DNA of 54,073 nucleotides from Isoptericola sp042668085 (GCF_042668085.1 NZ_JBHVBO010000009.1:1-54073); one strand, 5' to 3'. Positions 43,388 through 51,930 are shown, counted from the stretch's first letter. The notes: a model not told the origin generated them from the letters alone. Made by a program: numbers and translations.

Positions 43388-44107
43388 TCAGGGCCTCGGC
43401 GCCGTCGACGACGGCCACGGGCCGAGCTCCGGCAGCGGCGCGGGCGCGCCGTCCCGGAGCGCCGAGACCGGCCCCGAGGGCGTCCGCCCCGCCAGCCAGG
43501 CGGCGACGTCGCGCGGGTCGCCGACGAGCTCCGCGCCGTCGACGTCGTCCGGCAGGCGCACCGCGAGGAAGTCCCGCAGGTGCGCGCAGAACGGGCCGTC
43601 CCACGTGTCGTACCCGAGGGCGGAGGCGCCGAGCCCCGCCGTCGCGTCGACGGCGTGGATGCGCGCCTCGCGCCACCAGGCGAGCAGGGCGTCCGTCAGC
43701 ACCCCGTCGCGGTAGGCGACCGGTGCCGACCACAGGGCGTCACCCGGCCGGGGCCAGGCCGCGGCGAGGCGGGCGCGCGAGGCCTCGAGGGCCGCCGCGT
43801 GCTCGGCCGCCGTGCGGCCGGCGCCCGCCTCGATGGCGGCGTCGCGGCCGGCCTGGCCGCCGTCGTACGGGGCGACCTTCGCGCCGCGGGCGGCGTGCTC
43901 CGCCTGCCGGGCGAGCGCGGCTCCGACGTTCGCGACGTGCGACAGCACGTGGCCGCGGCTCCAGCCCTCGAGGGGCGACGGGTCGGCGGTCGCGTCGTCG
44001 GGCAGGGTGCGCACGACGTCGATCAGGCCGGCGAGCGCGGCGTCCGCGTCGGCGATGGCGTGCGCGACGAGATCGCGCGGGTCGCGCGGGTCGGTCGGGG
44101 TGGTCAC
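43388..44107 (-). CDS. maleylpyruvate isomerase-family (mycothiol-dependent type) protein
   Basis: DinB-like four-helix fold of the TIGR03083/MDMPI family, 239 aa. SPLEGWSRGHVLSHVANVGAAL carries the first metal-ligand His, and EARIHAVDATAGLG the further ones. Such proteins use mycothiol, the low-molecular-weight thiol of actinobacteria. GTG start overlaps the PdxH-like stop (GTGA) and AAGGAG lies 12 nt upstream. Role unknown; a thiol transferase or isomerase is likely. Confidence 0.85.
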   Translation of the reverse strand: MTTPTDPRDPRDLVAHAIADADAALAGLIDVVRTLPDDATADPSPLEGWSRGHVLSHVANVGAALARQAEHAARGAKVAPYDGGQAGRDAAIEAGAGRTAAEHAAALEASRARLAAAWPRPGDALWSAPVAYRDGVLTDALLAWWREARIHAVDATAGLGASALGYDTWDGPFCAHLRDFLAVRLPDDVDGAELVGDPRDVAAWLAGRTPSGPVSALRDGAPAPLPELGPWPSSTAPRP

Positions 44108-44799
44108 GGCCACAGCAGCTCCTTGGTCCAGGCGGGGTCGTTCCGGGGGTCGGTGTGGGTCGGGCGCGGGTCGGTGCGGTAGCGGAGGCGGGACTGGCCC
44201 TTGTCGTCGCTCGCCGCCCAGAACTCGACGGTGTCGGGGGTCAGCACCCAGGCGGTCCAGGCGGGCGCGACGGCGTCGGGGTGCTCGCGCGCCTCGTCGA
44301 GGCGGCCGGCGAAGGCGTCCCGGTACTGCTGCGGCGAGCCGAGCGGCTCGCTCTGGTGGCCGACGAGCCCGGCGGCGCGCGAGCCGTCCGGCCGGGCGCG
44401 GAAGTCCGCCGCGCCCGCGTCGGGGCCCGCGGAGGTTGCTCGGCCGGTGACGCGCACCTGTCGGCCGAGGTCGCGCCAGAACACGGTCAGCGCCGCGTGC
44501 GGGTTCTCGGCCAGGTCGCGGCCCTTGGGGCTGGTCGCGTGCCCCGCGAACCACCACCCGTCGGCGGTGACGTCCTTGATCACGAGCGTGCGGGCGTGCA
44601 CGCGGCCCGCCGCGTCCGCCGTCGACAGGGTGGCGGCGTGCGGGGCGCCGACGCCCGCGGCGAGCGCGTCGTCGAACCACTGCGCGAAGAGCTCCTGCGG
44701 CGTGGCCGGGGCCGTGGCGAGGTCGTCCAGGTCGACGCCGAACGGCGGCAGCCCGGGCGAGAAGGTCGGCAGGGCGCGCAGGCGCTCGCGCAAGGTCAC
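44104..44799 (-). CDS. pdxH: pyridoxamine 5'-phosphate oxidase (PdxH-like)
   Basis: FMN-dependent oxidase of vitamin B6 salvage, 231 aa. The FMN site shows HARTLVIKDVTADGWWFAGHATSPKGRDL and ALTVFWRDLGRQVRVTGRA, followed by the S/R-rich loop before VLTPDTVEFWAASDDKGQSRLRY. The C-terminus ends WTKELLWP instead of the classical RLxP ending, so substrate preference may differ. GTG overlaps the TetR stop by 4 bases. Confidence 0.87.
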   Translation of the reverse strand: MTLRERLRALPTFSPGLPPFGVDLDDLATAPATPQELFAQWFDDALAAGVGAPHAATLSTADAAGRVHARTLVIKDVTADGWWFAGHATSPKGRDLAENPHAALTVFWRDLGRQVRVTGRATSAGPDAGAADFRARPDGSRAAGLVGHQSEPLGSPQQYRDAFAGRLDEAREHPDAVAPAWTAWVLTPDTVEFWAASDDKGQSRLRYRTDPRPTHTDPRNDPAWTKELLWP

Positions 44800-45395
44800 G
44801 CGGTCTCCTCGGTGAGGTCGGTGGCGGCGGGGGCGTCGGTCAGCAGCGTCACGAAGCCGCGCACCGCGGCCCGCATCGCGTCGGGGTCGCCGGTGGCGCG
44901 GGCGAGCACGTAGCCGCCCTGCACGATCGCGACGGCGGCGTGCGCGCGGTCGCGGGCGGCGTCGTCCGGCAGCCCGGACTCCCGAAGGGTCGCGGCGACC
45001 GCGTCGAGCAGGCGGACGAAATAGGCGGTGACGACGTCGCGCAGGCCGTCGTCGTCCATCACGGCCTGGTCGCTGGTGAGGCGCCCGACCTTGCATCCCG
45101 CGAGCGCGTCGCGGGGTCGCTCGAGGTAGGCGACGACGCGGTCCAGAGCCGGCGTCGAGCCCTCCAGGTCGTGCCGCGCGGCAGTGAGCGCGCTGTCGAC
45201 GGTGGCGCCGACCGCGGCGGCGGCGAGGTCGTGCTTCGTGGGGAAGTGGTGGTACAGGCTGCCCTGCCCCACCCCGCTGGCCGCGAGGACCTGGCGCGGG
45301 CTGGTGGCGCCTACGCCCTGTGCGGCGAACATCTCCTGCGCGGCGGCGACGAGCCGGTCGCGTGCGTCGGTCGTGGTGGTCATGCCGACCACCAT
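44796..45395 (-). CDS. TetR-family regulator
   Basis: 199 aa. The HTH region shows LVAAAQEMFAAQGVGATSPRQVLAASGVGQGSLYHHFPTKHDL. The ATG at 45395 has AGAGG 5-6 nt upstream but lies inside the operator half-site; an internal ATG at 45383 (MTTTTDARD) is an alternative. It is translated with the PdxH-like and MDMPI-like genes through 4-base overlaps, so it probably controls this small operon. Confidence 0.9.
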   Translation of the reverse strand: MVVGMTTTTDARDRLVAAAQEMFAAQGVGATSPRQVLAASGVGQGSLYHHFPTKHDLAAAAVGATVDSALTAARHDLEGSTPALDRVVAYLERPRDALAGCKVGRLTSDQAVMDDDGLRDVVTAYFVRLLDAVAATLRESGLPDDAARDRAHAAVAIVQGGYVLARATGDPDAMRAAVRGFVTLLTDAPAATDLTEETA

Positions 45396-45414
45396 ACCTA
45401 CCTCTAGGTATGGT
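45391..45414. promoter_or_regulatory. TetR operator overlapping the TetR start codon
   Basis: Perfect inverted repeat: ACCATACCTA (45391-45400), spacer CCTC, TAGGTATGGT (45405-45414). It contains the start codon of the TetR gene at one end and the stop codon of the upstream DUF2809 gene at the other. Confidence 0.85.
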
Positions 45415-45871
45415 GGCTACCCCCGGCACGCCGACCGCGCCGACCGGGTGGGCCGGGAGGCGAGACGGCGCGCGCCACGGCGGCCCCCGCGACCGCGCCG
45501 AGGGCCGCACCCACCGCGGACCAGAGCAGTCCCGCCGGCGAGAAGGCCGCGCCGAGCGCCGGGGAGAGGGCGGGCCACCGCTCGGCAAGGGCCAGCGGCA
45601 GCGGCGTCAGCCGCAGCAGCTCGACCGCCGCGCAGAGCGCGAACCCGACCAGCCCGGCCGTGAGCACCCGCGTCCGCGGCCGGACGACCAGGACGAGGAC
45701 CACGACGAGGGCCGCCGCCAGCACGTCCCCGAGCGGGTCGCCGAACGGCTCGGGCAGCCGGTGCTCGGCCAGCCTCCCCACGCGCGCGACGACGAGCGCG
45801 AGGAGCAGCAGCGCGAGCCGGGGCGCCAGCGCCCGGGACCAGGCGGCGGGGACCCGAGCAGGGCCGGGCAT
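45404..45871 (-). CDS. DUF2809-like membrane protein
   Basis: 155 aa, about four hydrophobic segments. The DUF2809-like block is VLTAGLVGFALCAAVELLRL. N-terminal GDPLGDVLAAALVVVLVLVV matches the family order. Function unknown. ATG at 45871 lies 11 bases after the acetyltransferase stop; the ribosome binding site is poor. The gene lies in the same direction as the acetyltransferase and TetR genes. Confidence 0.75.
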   Translation of the reverse strand: MPGPARVPAAWSRALAPRLALLLLALVVARVGRLAEHRLPEPFGDPLGDVLAAALVVVLVLVVRPRTRVLTAGLVGFALCAAVELLRLTPLPLALAERWPALSPALGAAFSPAGLLWSAVGAALGAVAGAAVARAVSPPGPPGRRGRRAGGSHHT

Positions 45872-45882
45872 CCGGTCGCGCC

Positions 45883-47124
45883 TCAGAAGTAGTCGCGCAC
45901 GTGCACCTGGCGGCCGCCCCACAGGGCGTCCCACACGGCGTCGTGCTCGGCGGGTCCGCTGACGCCGCCCGCGAGCCGGGCGTTCGTCGTCGACTGCGCG
46001 CCCGCCCACGTCACCGCCAGCCCGGCGGACGTGAACGTCAGGCGGTCGCCCGGGGCCGTGGCGTCGTCGGGCGTGACGCGCACCGCGCCGTCGGTGGCCT
46101 CGAGGGTCCACGCGCCCTCCAGGCCGGGAGTCCGCCGGTCGACGACGGCGAACGGCACGCGGGCCGCCACCGGCGCCACCCGGGCGGCGCCGAGCGCGCC
46201 GGGGACGTCGAGCAGGCGCAGCATGTACGGGCGCGGCTGCGGGGTGGCCGCGTGGTCGGGCAGCACCAGGCGCGAGACGTCGACGCCGGACCAGCCGCCC
46301 GACGTGCAGACCTGCACCCAGCCCGCGACCGACGCGAACGAGGCGAGCACCCGCCACAGGACGCGGGCGGCGTCGGGGGTGAGCGCGACCAGGTCGTCGA
46401 CGTCGATGGTGTTGGTGCGGTCGTAGCCCGGGCCGCGCGACCAGCTCGCGAAGCCGAGCACCTCCTCGTCCGCCCCCGCTCCCCGCACCGCGAGGCTGAC
46501 GCCGGTGTAGTCGGCGTCGGGACCGACCATCTCGTCGGGCTCCATCGTGAAGGGCGCCTCTCCGCGGGAGAGCGGCCCGTTCTGGGCGGACGCCCACGCC
46601 TCGTACACCCGCCGCGCGGCTGGGACGTCGGCCGCGGTGGCGCGCCGGGCGCGGACGTCCCCGGCGGGCGGCGGCACTGCCGCGAGGGCCGCCGTCGGGA
46701 TCCGCACGTCCTCGAACGCGCCCACCGTCTCGTAGCCCAGCCCGCGGTAGATGCCCGCCGACGACGGGTACAGCGTGGAGACGACGTCGCCCAGGTCGCG
46801 GGCCTCGGCGAGCGCGGCCTCCATCAGCGGCCGCAGGAGGCCGGAGCCGCGGTGCTCGGCCGCGACCGTGACGCCGGCGAAGCCCGCCGTCGGGACGCGG
46901 GCGCCGTGGAACCACGACGTGAAGGACCGGACGCCCAGCCCTGCCACGACCTCGCCCTCCCTGGTCGCGACCCACGGCCGGGTGTTCGCCGACGGCCACG
47001 AGTCGGGGTCGGGCTCCGGGGACGGGTGGGGCGAGACGCCGAACGCCTCGGCGCCGAGGCGGCGGGCGGCGGGGACGTCGGCGAAGGTGCTGCGCCGGAA
47101 CTCTGGTCTCGCATCGCTGCTCAC
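45883..47124 (-). CDS. Eis-like GNAT N-acetyltransferase
   Basis: Three-part protein of the Eis family, 413 aa. N-terminal GNAT domain with GFAGVTVAAEHRGSGLLRPLMEAAL (acetyl-CoA binding) and STLYPSSAGIYRGLGYETVG. A second GNAT-like half follows, and a C-terminal SCP2-like domain ends VRDYF; the free C-terminal carboxylate is catalytic in Eis enzymes. GTG at 47124 is 7 nt after TAGCGT without a ribosome binding site; an ATG at 47166 is an alternative. Eis enzymes acetylate aminoglycosides and other amines. Confidence 0.85.
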   Translation of the reverse strand: MSSDARPEFRRSTFADVPAARRLGAEAFGVSPHPSPEPDPDSWPSANTRPWVATREGEVVAGLGVRSFTSWFHGARVPTAGFAGVTVAAEHRGSGLLRPLMEAALAEARDLGDVVSTLYPSSAGIYRGLGYETVGAFEDVRIPTAALAAVPPPAGDVRARRATAADVPAARRVYEAWASAQNGPLSRGEAPFTMEPDEMVGPDADYTGVSLAVRGAGADEEVLGFASWSRGPGYDRTNTIDVDDLVALTPDAARVLWRVLASFASVAGWVQVCTSGGWSGVDVSRLVLPDHAATPQPRPYMLRLLDVPGALGAARVAPVAARVPFAVVDRRTPGLEGAWTLEATDGAVRVTPDDATAPGDRLTFTSAGLAVTWAGAQSTTNARLAGGVSGPAEHDAVWDALWGGRQVHVRDYF

Positions 47125-47173
47125 GACGGCGACGCTAGCGCCCTGCGCCCGGCGCGTCACCGCCATTGCGCCG

Positions 47174-47179
47174 TACCGT
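47174..47179 (+). promoter_or_regulatory. -10 box for the leaderless MFS gene
   Basis: TACCGT, six bases, then GTG at 47186. No ribosome binding site. Confidence 0.5.
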
Positions 47180-47185
47180 GATCCG

Positions 47186-48592
47186 GTGAGCACACCGTCC
47201 GAGCCAGACGCGACGCAGGCCCGGCTGCGCAGCCGCGTCCTGGTGGTCGCGATCCTGGCGTCGTTCGTGTCGTTCCTCGACGGCACAGTCGTCAACGTGG
47301 CGTTGCCCGCCATCGGCGACGAGCTCGGCGGCACGGGCGAGGCGCGGCTCAGCCTGCAGCAGTGGGTCGTGGACGGCTACCTGGTCACGCTCGGCTCGTT
47401 CATCCTGCTCGCGGGTTCGCTGTCCGACCTGTACGGGCGGCGTCGCGTGCTGGTCGCCGGGCTCCTGGGTTTCGCCGCGGCGTCGGTGCTGTGCGCGGTC
47501 GCGCCGACCGGTCCGGTGCTGGTGGGTGCCCGGCTGCTGCAGGGCGTGGCCGGCGCGCTGCTCGTGCCGAGCTCCCTGGCGCTCATCATCTCGACGTTCG
47601 ACGGCGAGGCGCAGGGTCGCGCCATCGGGCGCTGGACGGCGTGGACCGGGACGGCGATGATCGTCGGCCCGTTCGTCGGCGGCGGGCTGGTCGACCTGCT
47701 GTCGTGGCGCTGGGTGTTCTGGATCAACCTGCCGGTCGTCGTCGTGACGCTGGTGCTGCTGCGTCCCGTGCCGGAGGTGCGGCAGGCCGCCGGCCGCCGC
47801 CTCGACGTGCCGGGCGCCCTGCTCGCCGCGACCGGCCTCGCAGCGGGCGTGTACGGGCTCATCGAGCGGACGTGGGCCGCCGTCGCCGTCGGGGCGGTGC
47901 TGCTGGTCGCGTTGGTCTGGTACGAGCGGCGGGCGCGCGACCCGATGATGCCGCCGCGGCTCTTCGCCGCGCGCAACTTCGCGTGGGGCAACGTCGCGAC
48001 GTTCGCCGTCTACGGCGCCCTGTCGCTCGGCGGGTTCGTGCTGGGCCTGTTCCTGCAGCAGGTCGCGGGCTACTCGGCCACGGCCGCCGGGGTGGCGCAG
48101 CTGCCGTCGACCCTCGCGATGCTCGCGCTGTCGACGCGGTTCGGCACCCTCGCTGCCCGGCACGGGGCGCGCTGGTTCATGACCGTCGGGCCCGTCGTCG
48201 CGGGCGCCGGCTACCTGCTGCTCCTCACGATGGACGAGAGCGCCCACTACGTGACGCAGGTGCTGCCCGGGCTCCTCGTGTTCGGCCTGGGCCTGTCCAT
48301 CACCGTCGCGCCCCTGACGGCCGCGATCCTCGGCGCGGCCCCGCCCGCGGACGCCGGCATCGCCTCCGCGGTGAACAACGCCGTCTCCCGCGTGGCCGGT
48401 CTCCTGACCGTCGCGTTCGCAGGCGTCATCCTCGGAGGGGTGCTCGACGTGGCGTCCTTCCACCGCGCGTTGCTGGTCACCGCCGGGCTGCTCGTCCTCG
48501 GCGGCCTCGTGAGCATGGTCGGCATCCGCGACGTGCGTCGTCCGGTGCCCGCGGAGGGCGCGCCGGGCCCCGAGGTCACAGGGGCAGCTTGA
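47186..48592 (+). CDS. MFS multidrug transporter, DHA2 (EmrB/QacA) family
   Basis: 14-helix efflux pump, 468 aa. The family signatures are VSFLDGTVVNVALPAIGDEL (motif D1), LAGSLSDLYGRRRVLVAG (motif A), GARLLQGVAGALLVPSSLALI and GRWTAWTGTAMIVGPFVGG (motif C). GTG at 47186 was chosen because of the upstream leaderless box; longer in-frame readings would run through the divergent acetyltransferase gene. Its 3' end overlaps the convergent GNAT gene by 17 bases. Confidence 0.92.
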   Translation: MSTPSEPDATQARLRSRVLVVAILASFVSFLDGTVVNVALPAIGDELGGTGEARLSLQQWVVDGYLVTLGSFILLAGSLSDLYGRRRVLVAGLLGFAAASVLCAVAPTGPVLVGARLLQGVAGALLVPSSLALIISTFDGEAQGRAIGRWTAWTGTAMIVGPFVGGGLVDLLSWRWVFWINLPVVVVTLVLLRPVPEVRQAAGRRLDVPGALLAATGLAAGVYGLIERTWAAVAVGAVLLVALVWYERRARDPMMPPRLFAARNFAWGNVATFAVYGALSLGGFVLGLFLQQVAGYSATAAGVAQLPSTLAMLALSTRFGTLAARHGARWFMTVGPVVAGAGYLLLLTMDESAHYVTQVLPGLLVFGLGLSITVAPLTAAILGAAPPADAGIASAVNNAVSRVAGLLTVAFAGVILGGVLDVASFHRALLVTAGLLVLGGLVSMVGIRDVRRPVPAEGAPGPEVTGAA

Positions 48593-49034
48593 AGCCCTCG
48601 TGCGACTGCGCGTACCCGAGCGACCGGTAGAAGCGGTGCGCGTCGGGGCGCTGCTTGTCCGACGTGAGCTGGGCCAGCGCACAGCCGCGCTCGCGGCCCC
48701 GCTCGTGAGCGTGCTCCATCAGGGCGCGGCCGAGCCCCCGTCCGCGCAGGGCGGCGTCGACGCGCACCGCCTCGACGAGGAGGCGCGTGGCGCCGTTGCG
48801 CGAGATGCCGGGCACGAACGTCAGCTGCATGACGCCCACCACCGCACCGTCCAGCTCGGCGACGACCAGCTCGTCGTTCGGGCTCGCCTCGATCGCCTCG
48901 AAGCCCGCGACGTGCGCGGGGCCGAACGCGCCGGTACGGGCCGCGGCGACGGCGTCGTCGGCGATGAGCTCGACGACGCGCGGCAGGTCGTCGCGGGTCG
49001 CGAGGCGGAAGGTGACGGCGGGGGAGTCGGGCAC
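48576..49034 (-). CDS. GNAT-family N-acetyltransferase
   Basis: Single GNAT domain, 152 aa. The acetyl-CoA loop is AALRGRGLGRALMEHAHERG, followed by CALAQLTSDKQRPDAHRFYRSLGY, typical of small-molecule or protein acetyltransferases. GTG start 6 nt after TAGCGT with no ribosome binding site. Confidence 0.92.
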   Translation of the reverse strand: MPDSPAVTFRLATRDDLPRVVELIADDAVAAARTGAFGPAHVAGFEAIEASPNDELVVAELDGAVVGVMQLTFVPGISRNGATRLLVEAVRVDAALRGRGLGRALMEHAHERGRERGCALAQLTSDKQRPDAHRFYRSLGYAQSHEGFKLPL

Positions 49035-49040
49035 GCCCGG

Positions 49041-49046
49041 ACGCTA
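49041..49046 (-). promoter_or_regulatory. -10 box for the leaderless GNAT gene
   Basis: TAGCGT on the minus strand, six bases, then GTG at 49034. Its partner TAGCCT at 49058-49063 faces the other way, only 11 bases off. Confidence 0.5.
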
Positions 49047-49057
49047 GCAGCCGCCGC

Positions 49058-49063
49058 TAGCCT
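49058..49063 (+). promoter_or_regulatory. -10 box for the leaderless DUF2804 gene
   Basis: TAGCCT, six bases, then GTG at 49070; no ribosome binding site. Confidence 0.5.
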
Positions 49064-49069
49064 CACGCT

Positions 49070-50098
49070 GTGACCGAGCACGAGACCGAGCGTGAGATCA
49101 CCGCCGACGTGGGCCTGTGCCTCCCCGACGGGCGCCTGAACCCCGACGCGGTCGGCTGGTCGCGCAAGCCCTTGCACGACACGTCCGGCATCGGCCGGGG
49201 CGTGCGCGGGCTCGGCCGGAACAAGCGGTGGGAGTACTGGGCCGTCGTGACGCCGGACCACGTGGTCGCGCTCACGACGTCCGCGCTGGACTACGCCGCG
49301 CTGCACCAGGTGTGGGCGTGGGACCGGGCGTCCGGCGAGGAGGTCGACGCCGTCGCGATCGCGCCGCTGAACCGGTCGGCGGCGCTGCCCGGACGCCTCG
49401 GTGGCGGGCCGGTCCGGTCGCGCACGCGCGCGGTGGCGGTCGCCGTCGACGAGGGGCCCGACGGCACGCGCCTGCGTGCGCGGACGGCGCGGGTGGAGCT
49501 GGACGTGACGGTCGCCCGGCCCGCCGGGCGCGACCTGCTCGCGGTGGTGGTGCCGTGGTCGCGGGGGCGGTTCCAGTACACGGTGAAGGACGTCGGGCTG
49601 CCGGTGACCGGCGCGCTCCGGGTCGACGGCGTCGACGTGCCGGTGCCCGCGGGGTCGTGGGCCGTGCTGGACCACGGGCGAGGTCGGTGGCCCTACCGGG
49701 CCGCCTGGCAGTGGGGCGTGGGGTTCGGCCATGGCGTGGACGCCGACGGCACGCGGCACGAGGTGGCGGTGCAGCTCGGCGGCACGTGGACGCGCCAGGG
49801 CCCGACGACGGAGAACGGCGTCCTCGTGGACGGGCGGCTGCACAAGGTCCACGACGAGCTCGACTGGACCTTCGACCCCGGCGCGTACACAGAGCCGTGG
49901 CGGGTGCGCGGCGCGCGGCTGGACCTGACGTTCGTGCCGGCGCACGACCGGGTGAGCCGGACGCAGCTCGGCGTCCTCGCCTCGTCCACCCACCAGTGCT
50001 TCGGCACGTGGTCGGGCTGGGTCACGACCGACGACGGCGAGCGCCACGAGGTCGAGGGCCTCGACGGCTGGGCGGAGGACGTCGCGCAGCGTTGGTGA
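49070..50098 (+). CDS. DUF2804 domain protein
   Basis: 342 aa, one domain through the whole length. DUF2804 features are ADVGLCLPDGRLNPDAVGWSR near the N-terminus, KRWEYWAVVTPDHVVALT, ragged beta strands and DHGRGRWPYRAAWQWGVG. C-terminal block is LDLTFVPAHDRVSRTQLGVL. Function unknown; the family is related to lipocalin-like enzymes. Divergent from the GNAT gene. Confidence 0.87.
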   Translation: MTEHETEREITADVGLCLPDGRLNPDAVGWSRKPLHDTSGIGRGVRGLGRNKRWEYWAVVTPDHVVALTTSALDYAALHQVWAWDRASGEEVDAVAIAPLNRSAALPGRLGGGPVRSRTRAVAVAVDEGPDGTRLRARTARVELDVTVARPAGRDLLAVVVPWSRGRFQYTVKDVGLPVTGALRVDGVDVPVPAGSWAVLDHGRGRWPYRAAWQWGVGFGHGVDADGTRHEVAVQLGGTWTRQGPTTENGVLVDGRLHKVHDELDWTFDPGAYTEPWRVRGARLDLTFVPAHDRVSRTQLGVLASSTHQCFGTWSGWVTTDDGERHEVEGLDGWAEDVAQRW

Positions 50099-50110
50099 GC
50101 GCGTCCTGCG

Positions 50111-50173
50111 CGGGTCAGAACGGCGGGCCCCTCGGGCAGCACGGCGCGGGCCCTCGGGTCAGAACGGCGGGCC
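50111..50173. repeat. 19-bp direct repeat at the 3' end of the HNH gene
   Basis: Two perfect copies at 50111-50129 and 50155-50173, each reading CGGGTCAGAACGGCGGGCC. The second copy encodes the last four codons and stop of the HNH gene; the first lies downstream of it and repeats the coding end GPPF-stop. Confidence 0.9.
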
Positions 50174-51895
50174 GTGGTCGGGGATCTCGGGGCCGCGGGG
50201 CGTTGCCCGGTGCCGGGTGGTGTCGAGGGGTTCGGCTCGGGTGATGTATCGGCGTCCGGTGGGGGAGGTCCATTCGAGGGTGCCGCCCCAGCCGGCCGGC
50301 TGGTTGTCGTTGCCGGTGATGTCGATCTGTCTGACGTGCCAGGTCGATTGGTGCTTGATCACGTGATGGTGCCGGCAGAGTGTGGCGAGGTTGGTGGCGC
50401 TGGTGGTGCCGCCGTTTGCCCATGCCTGGGTGTGGTCGAGGTCGGCACTGGTGGCGGGGTGGGTGCAGCCGGGGAAGCGGCAGGTGGTGTCGCGTGCGCG
50501 GATGATGGCTTTGAGGTCGGCGGGGACGGTGTAGGTGGTGCGTCCGACGGACAGGACGGTGCCCGATTCCGGATCGGTGAGGATGCGCCGCAGCGACGGG
50601 GCGAGGGCGGTCAGCGTGCGGGCGGTGTGCGGGTCGATGGGGACGTGACCGTCCATCGTGGCGGGGGCGTCGGTGATGCCGAGCAGGGTCAGGACGGGGA
50701 CGGTGACGGTGACCTGCGGGCGGATGGAGCGGGCGAGGATCGCGAGTGTCGTCTGATCCGGTACCGGTACCGGCGCCGGACGGTGGTCGTCTGCCGCGTC
50801 TTGTGCGCCGTGTCCGGCGCCGTCGTCCTGGGGAGTTCCGTTGGTGGCTGGCGCCGCCGTGATGTCGAGGGTGCCGTCGTCGAGGAGGAGGGCGGTGAGG
50901 GTGTCGGCGCGGGCCTGGGCGAGGGTGCGCCGGTGCCCTGCGTCGCTCTTGCCGTCGTGCGCCACGAGGTGGCGGGCGGTGCGGGTGAGGCGGTCGTAGG
51001 CGGCGTGGGCGAGGGGTGCGGGCAGGTGGGCGACGAGCCAGGCCATGCCGTCTCGGCCGTCGTCGAGGAAGACGGCGCGGTGCTGGGTGGCTTCGGTGTG
51101 GCGGACGTCGGCGGGGACCGGGTGGGCGGTCTCGCGGGCGCAGCGTGCGCGCCGGGCGACCTGTGTGGGGGTGCACGTGACCGTGCCCGTGGTGGCATCA
51201 GGGCCGTCAGGGCTGATCACGGCGGTCAGGACGGACCGTTCGACGGCGGCGGCTTCCTGGGGTGTCAGGTCGGCCAGGTGGGTGGTGATCGCGGTGACGT
51301 GCGCCCAGGTCAGGCGGCCGGCGCGCAGGGCGGCCAGGGTCGCGGGAGCCTTGCCGGTCAGGGTGAGGGCGTGGTCGGTCAGGGTGCCGGTGGCGTGCTC
51401 GCCGAGGTGGAGGGTGGTGGCGATCTCGGCGGTGACGGCGCGGTGGGCGAGCTCGAGCCTGCGGGCGGAGGGTGCGCGCCGGGCGGTGGGGTCCTCGGGG
51501 TCGAGCAGATCCGCCTCCAACGTCTCGGCCAGGCGGATCGCGTCCGCGAGCAGGACCGCACGCTCGGCGTGCAGGGTGGCCAGGTGGGCGTCGTTGGTGG
51601 CGAGCGCGTCCAGCACACGGTCCAGGTCCGCCAGCGACGGGCGGGCTGCCGGCCTCGGTGCGGGTGGCGTGGTGCCGGTCGCCGGGCGATCGTCCTGGCG
51701 CCGGGACTCCTCCTCGAGCAGTGCGCTGATCGACGCCGTCCACGACCGGGGCATCGCTGCGAGCCGGTCCGCCTCCGCGCGCAGGCCCACCGAAGCGCCC
51801 ACGCCACCGCCCACGCAATCGCCCACGTCACCGCCCATTTCACCGGGCGTGCCGGCATCGGTGCCGGTCGCGGGGTCGGGGAGCGTCGTCGTCAT
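50159..51895 (-). CDS. DUF222/HNH endonuclease (13E12-type)
   Basis: 578 aa. The DUF222 part (about residues 30-420) is alpha-helical, followed by the HNH motif between about 468 and 517: TTCRFPGC, ADLDHTQAWANGGTT, LATLCRHHHVIKH. The Cys pairs and His ligands are all present, so the nuclease part looks intact. Members of this family are present in many copies in actinobacterial genomes, and some M. tuberculosis 13E12 genes are under LexA control. ATG lies 6 nt after TAGGCT, and an SOS-box-like site lies immediately upstream. Confidence 0.92.
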   Translation of the reverse strand: MTTTLPDPATGTDAGTPGEMGGDVGDCVGGGVGASVGLRAEADRLAAMPRSWTASISALLEEESRRQDDRPATGTTPPAPRPAARPSLADLDRVLDALATNDAHLATLHAERAVLLADAIRLAETLEADLLDPEDPTARRAPSARRLELAHRAVTAEIATTLHLGEHATGTLTDHALTLTGKAPATLAALRAGRLTWAHVTAITTHLADLTPQEAAAVERSVLTAVISPDGPDATTGTVTCTPTQVARRARCARETAHPVPADVRHTEATQHRAVFLDDGRDGMAWLVAHLPAPLAHAAYDRLTRTARHLVAHDGKSDAGHRRTLAQARADTLTALLLDDGTLDITAAPATNGTPQDDGAGHGAQDAADDHRPAPVPVPDQTTLAILARSIRPQVTVTVPVLTLLGITDAPATMDGHVPIDPHTARTLTALAPSLRRILTDPESGTVLSVGRTTYTVPADLKAIIRARDTTCRFPGCTHPATSADLDHTQAWANGGTTSATNLATLCRHHHVIKHQSTWHVRQIDITGNDNQPAGWGGTLEWTSPTGRRYITRAEPLDTTRHRATPRGPEIPDHGPPF

Positions 51896-51901
51896 ACCCC
51901 G

Positions 51902-51907
51902 AGCCTA
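51902..51907 (-). promoter_or_regulatory. -10 box for the leaderless HNH gene
   Basis: TAGGCT on the minus strand, six bases, then ATG at 51895. The -35 region falls on the LexA-like site. Confidence 0.5.
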
Positions 51908-51914
51908 GCGATGT

Positions 51915-51930
51915 TCGAACACGTGTTCTA
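51915..51930. promoter_or_regulatory. LexA (SOS) box-like site
   Basis: TCGAACACGTGTTCTA, with the palindrome GAACACGTGTTC in its centre. It fits the actinobacterial SOS consensus CGAAC-N4-GTTCG at 9 of 10 bases and overlaps the -35 position of the HNH gene promoter. Confidence 0.7.

Noticed and set aside
48576..48592. Frameshift suspected from the 17-base overlap of MFS and GNAT genes
   Set aside because: Both proteins have complete family-typical ends; a short convergent overlap is ordinary.
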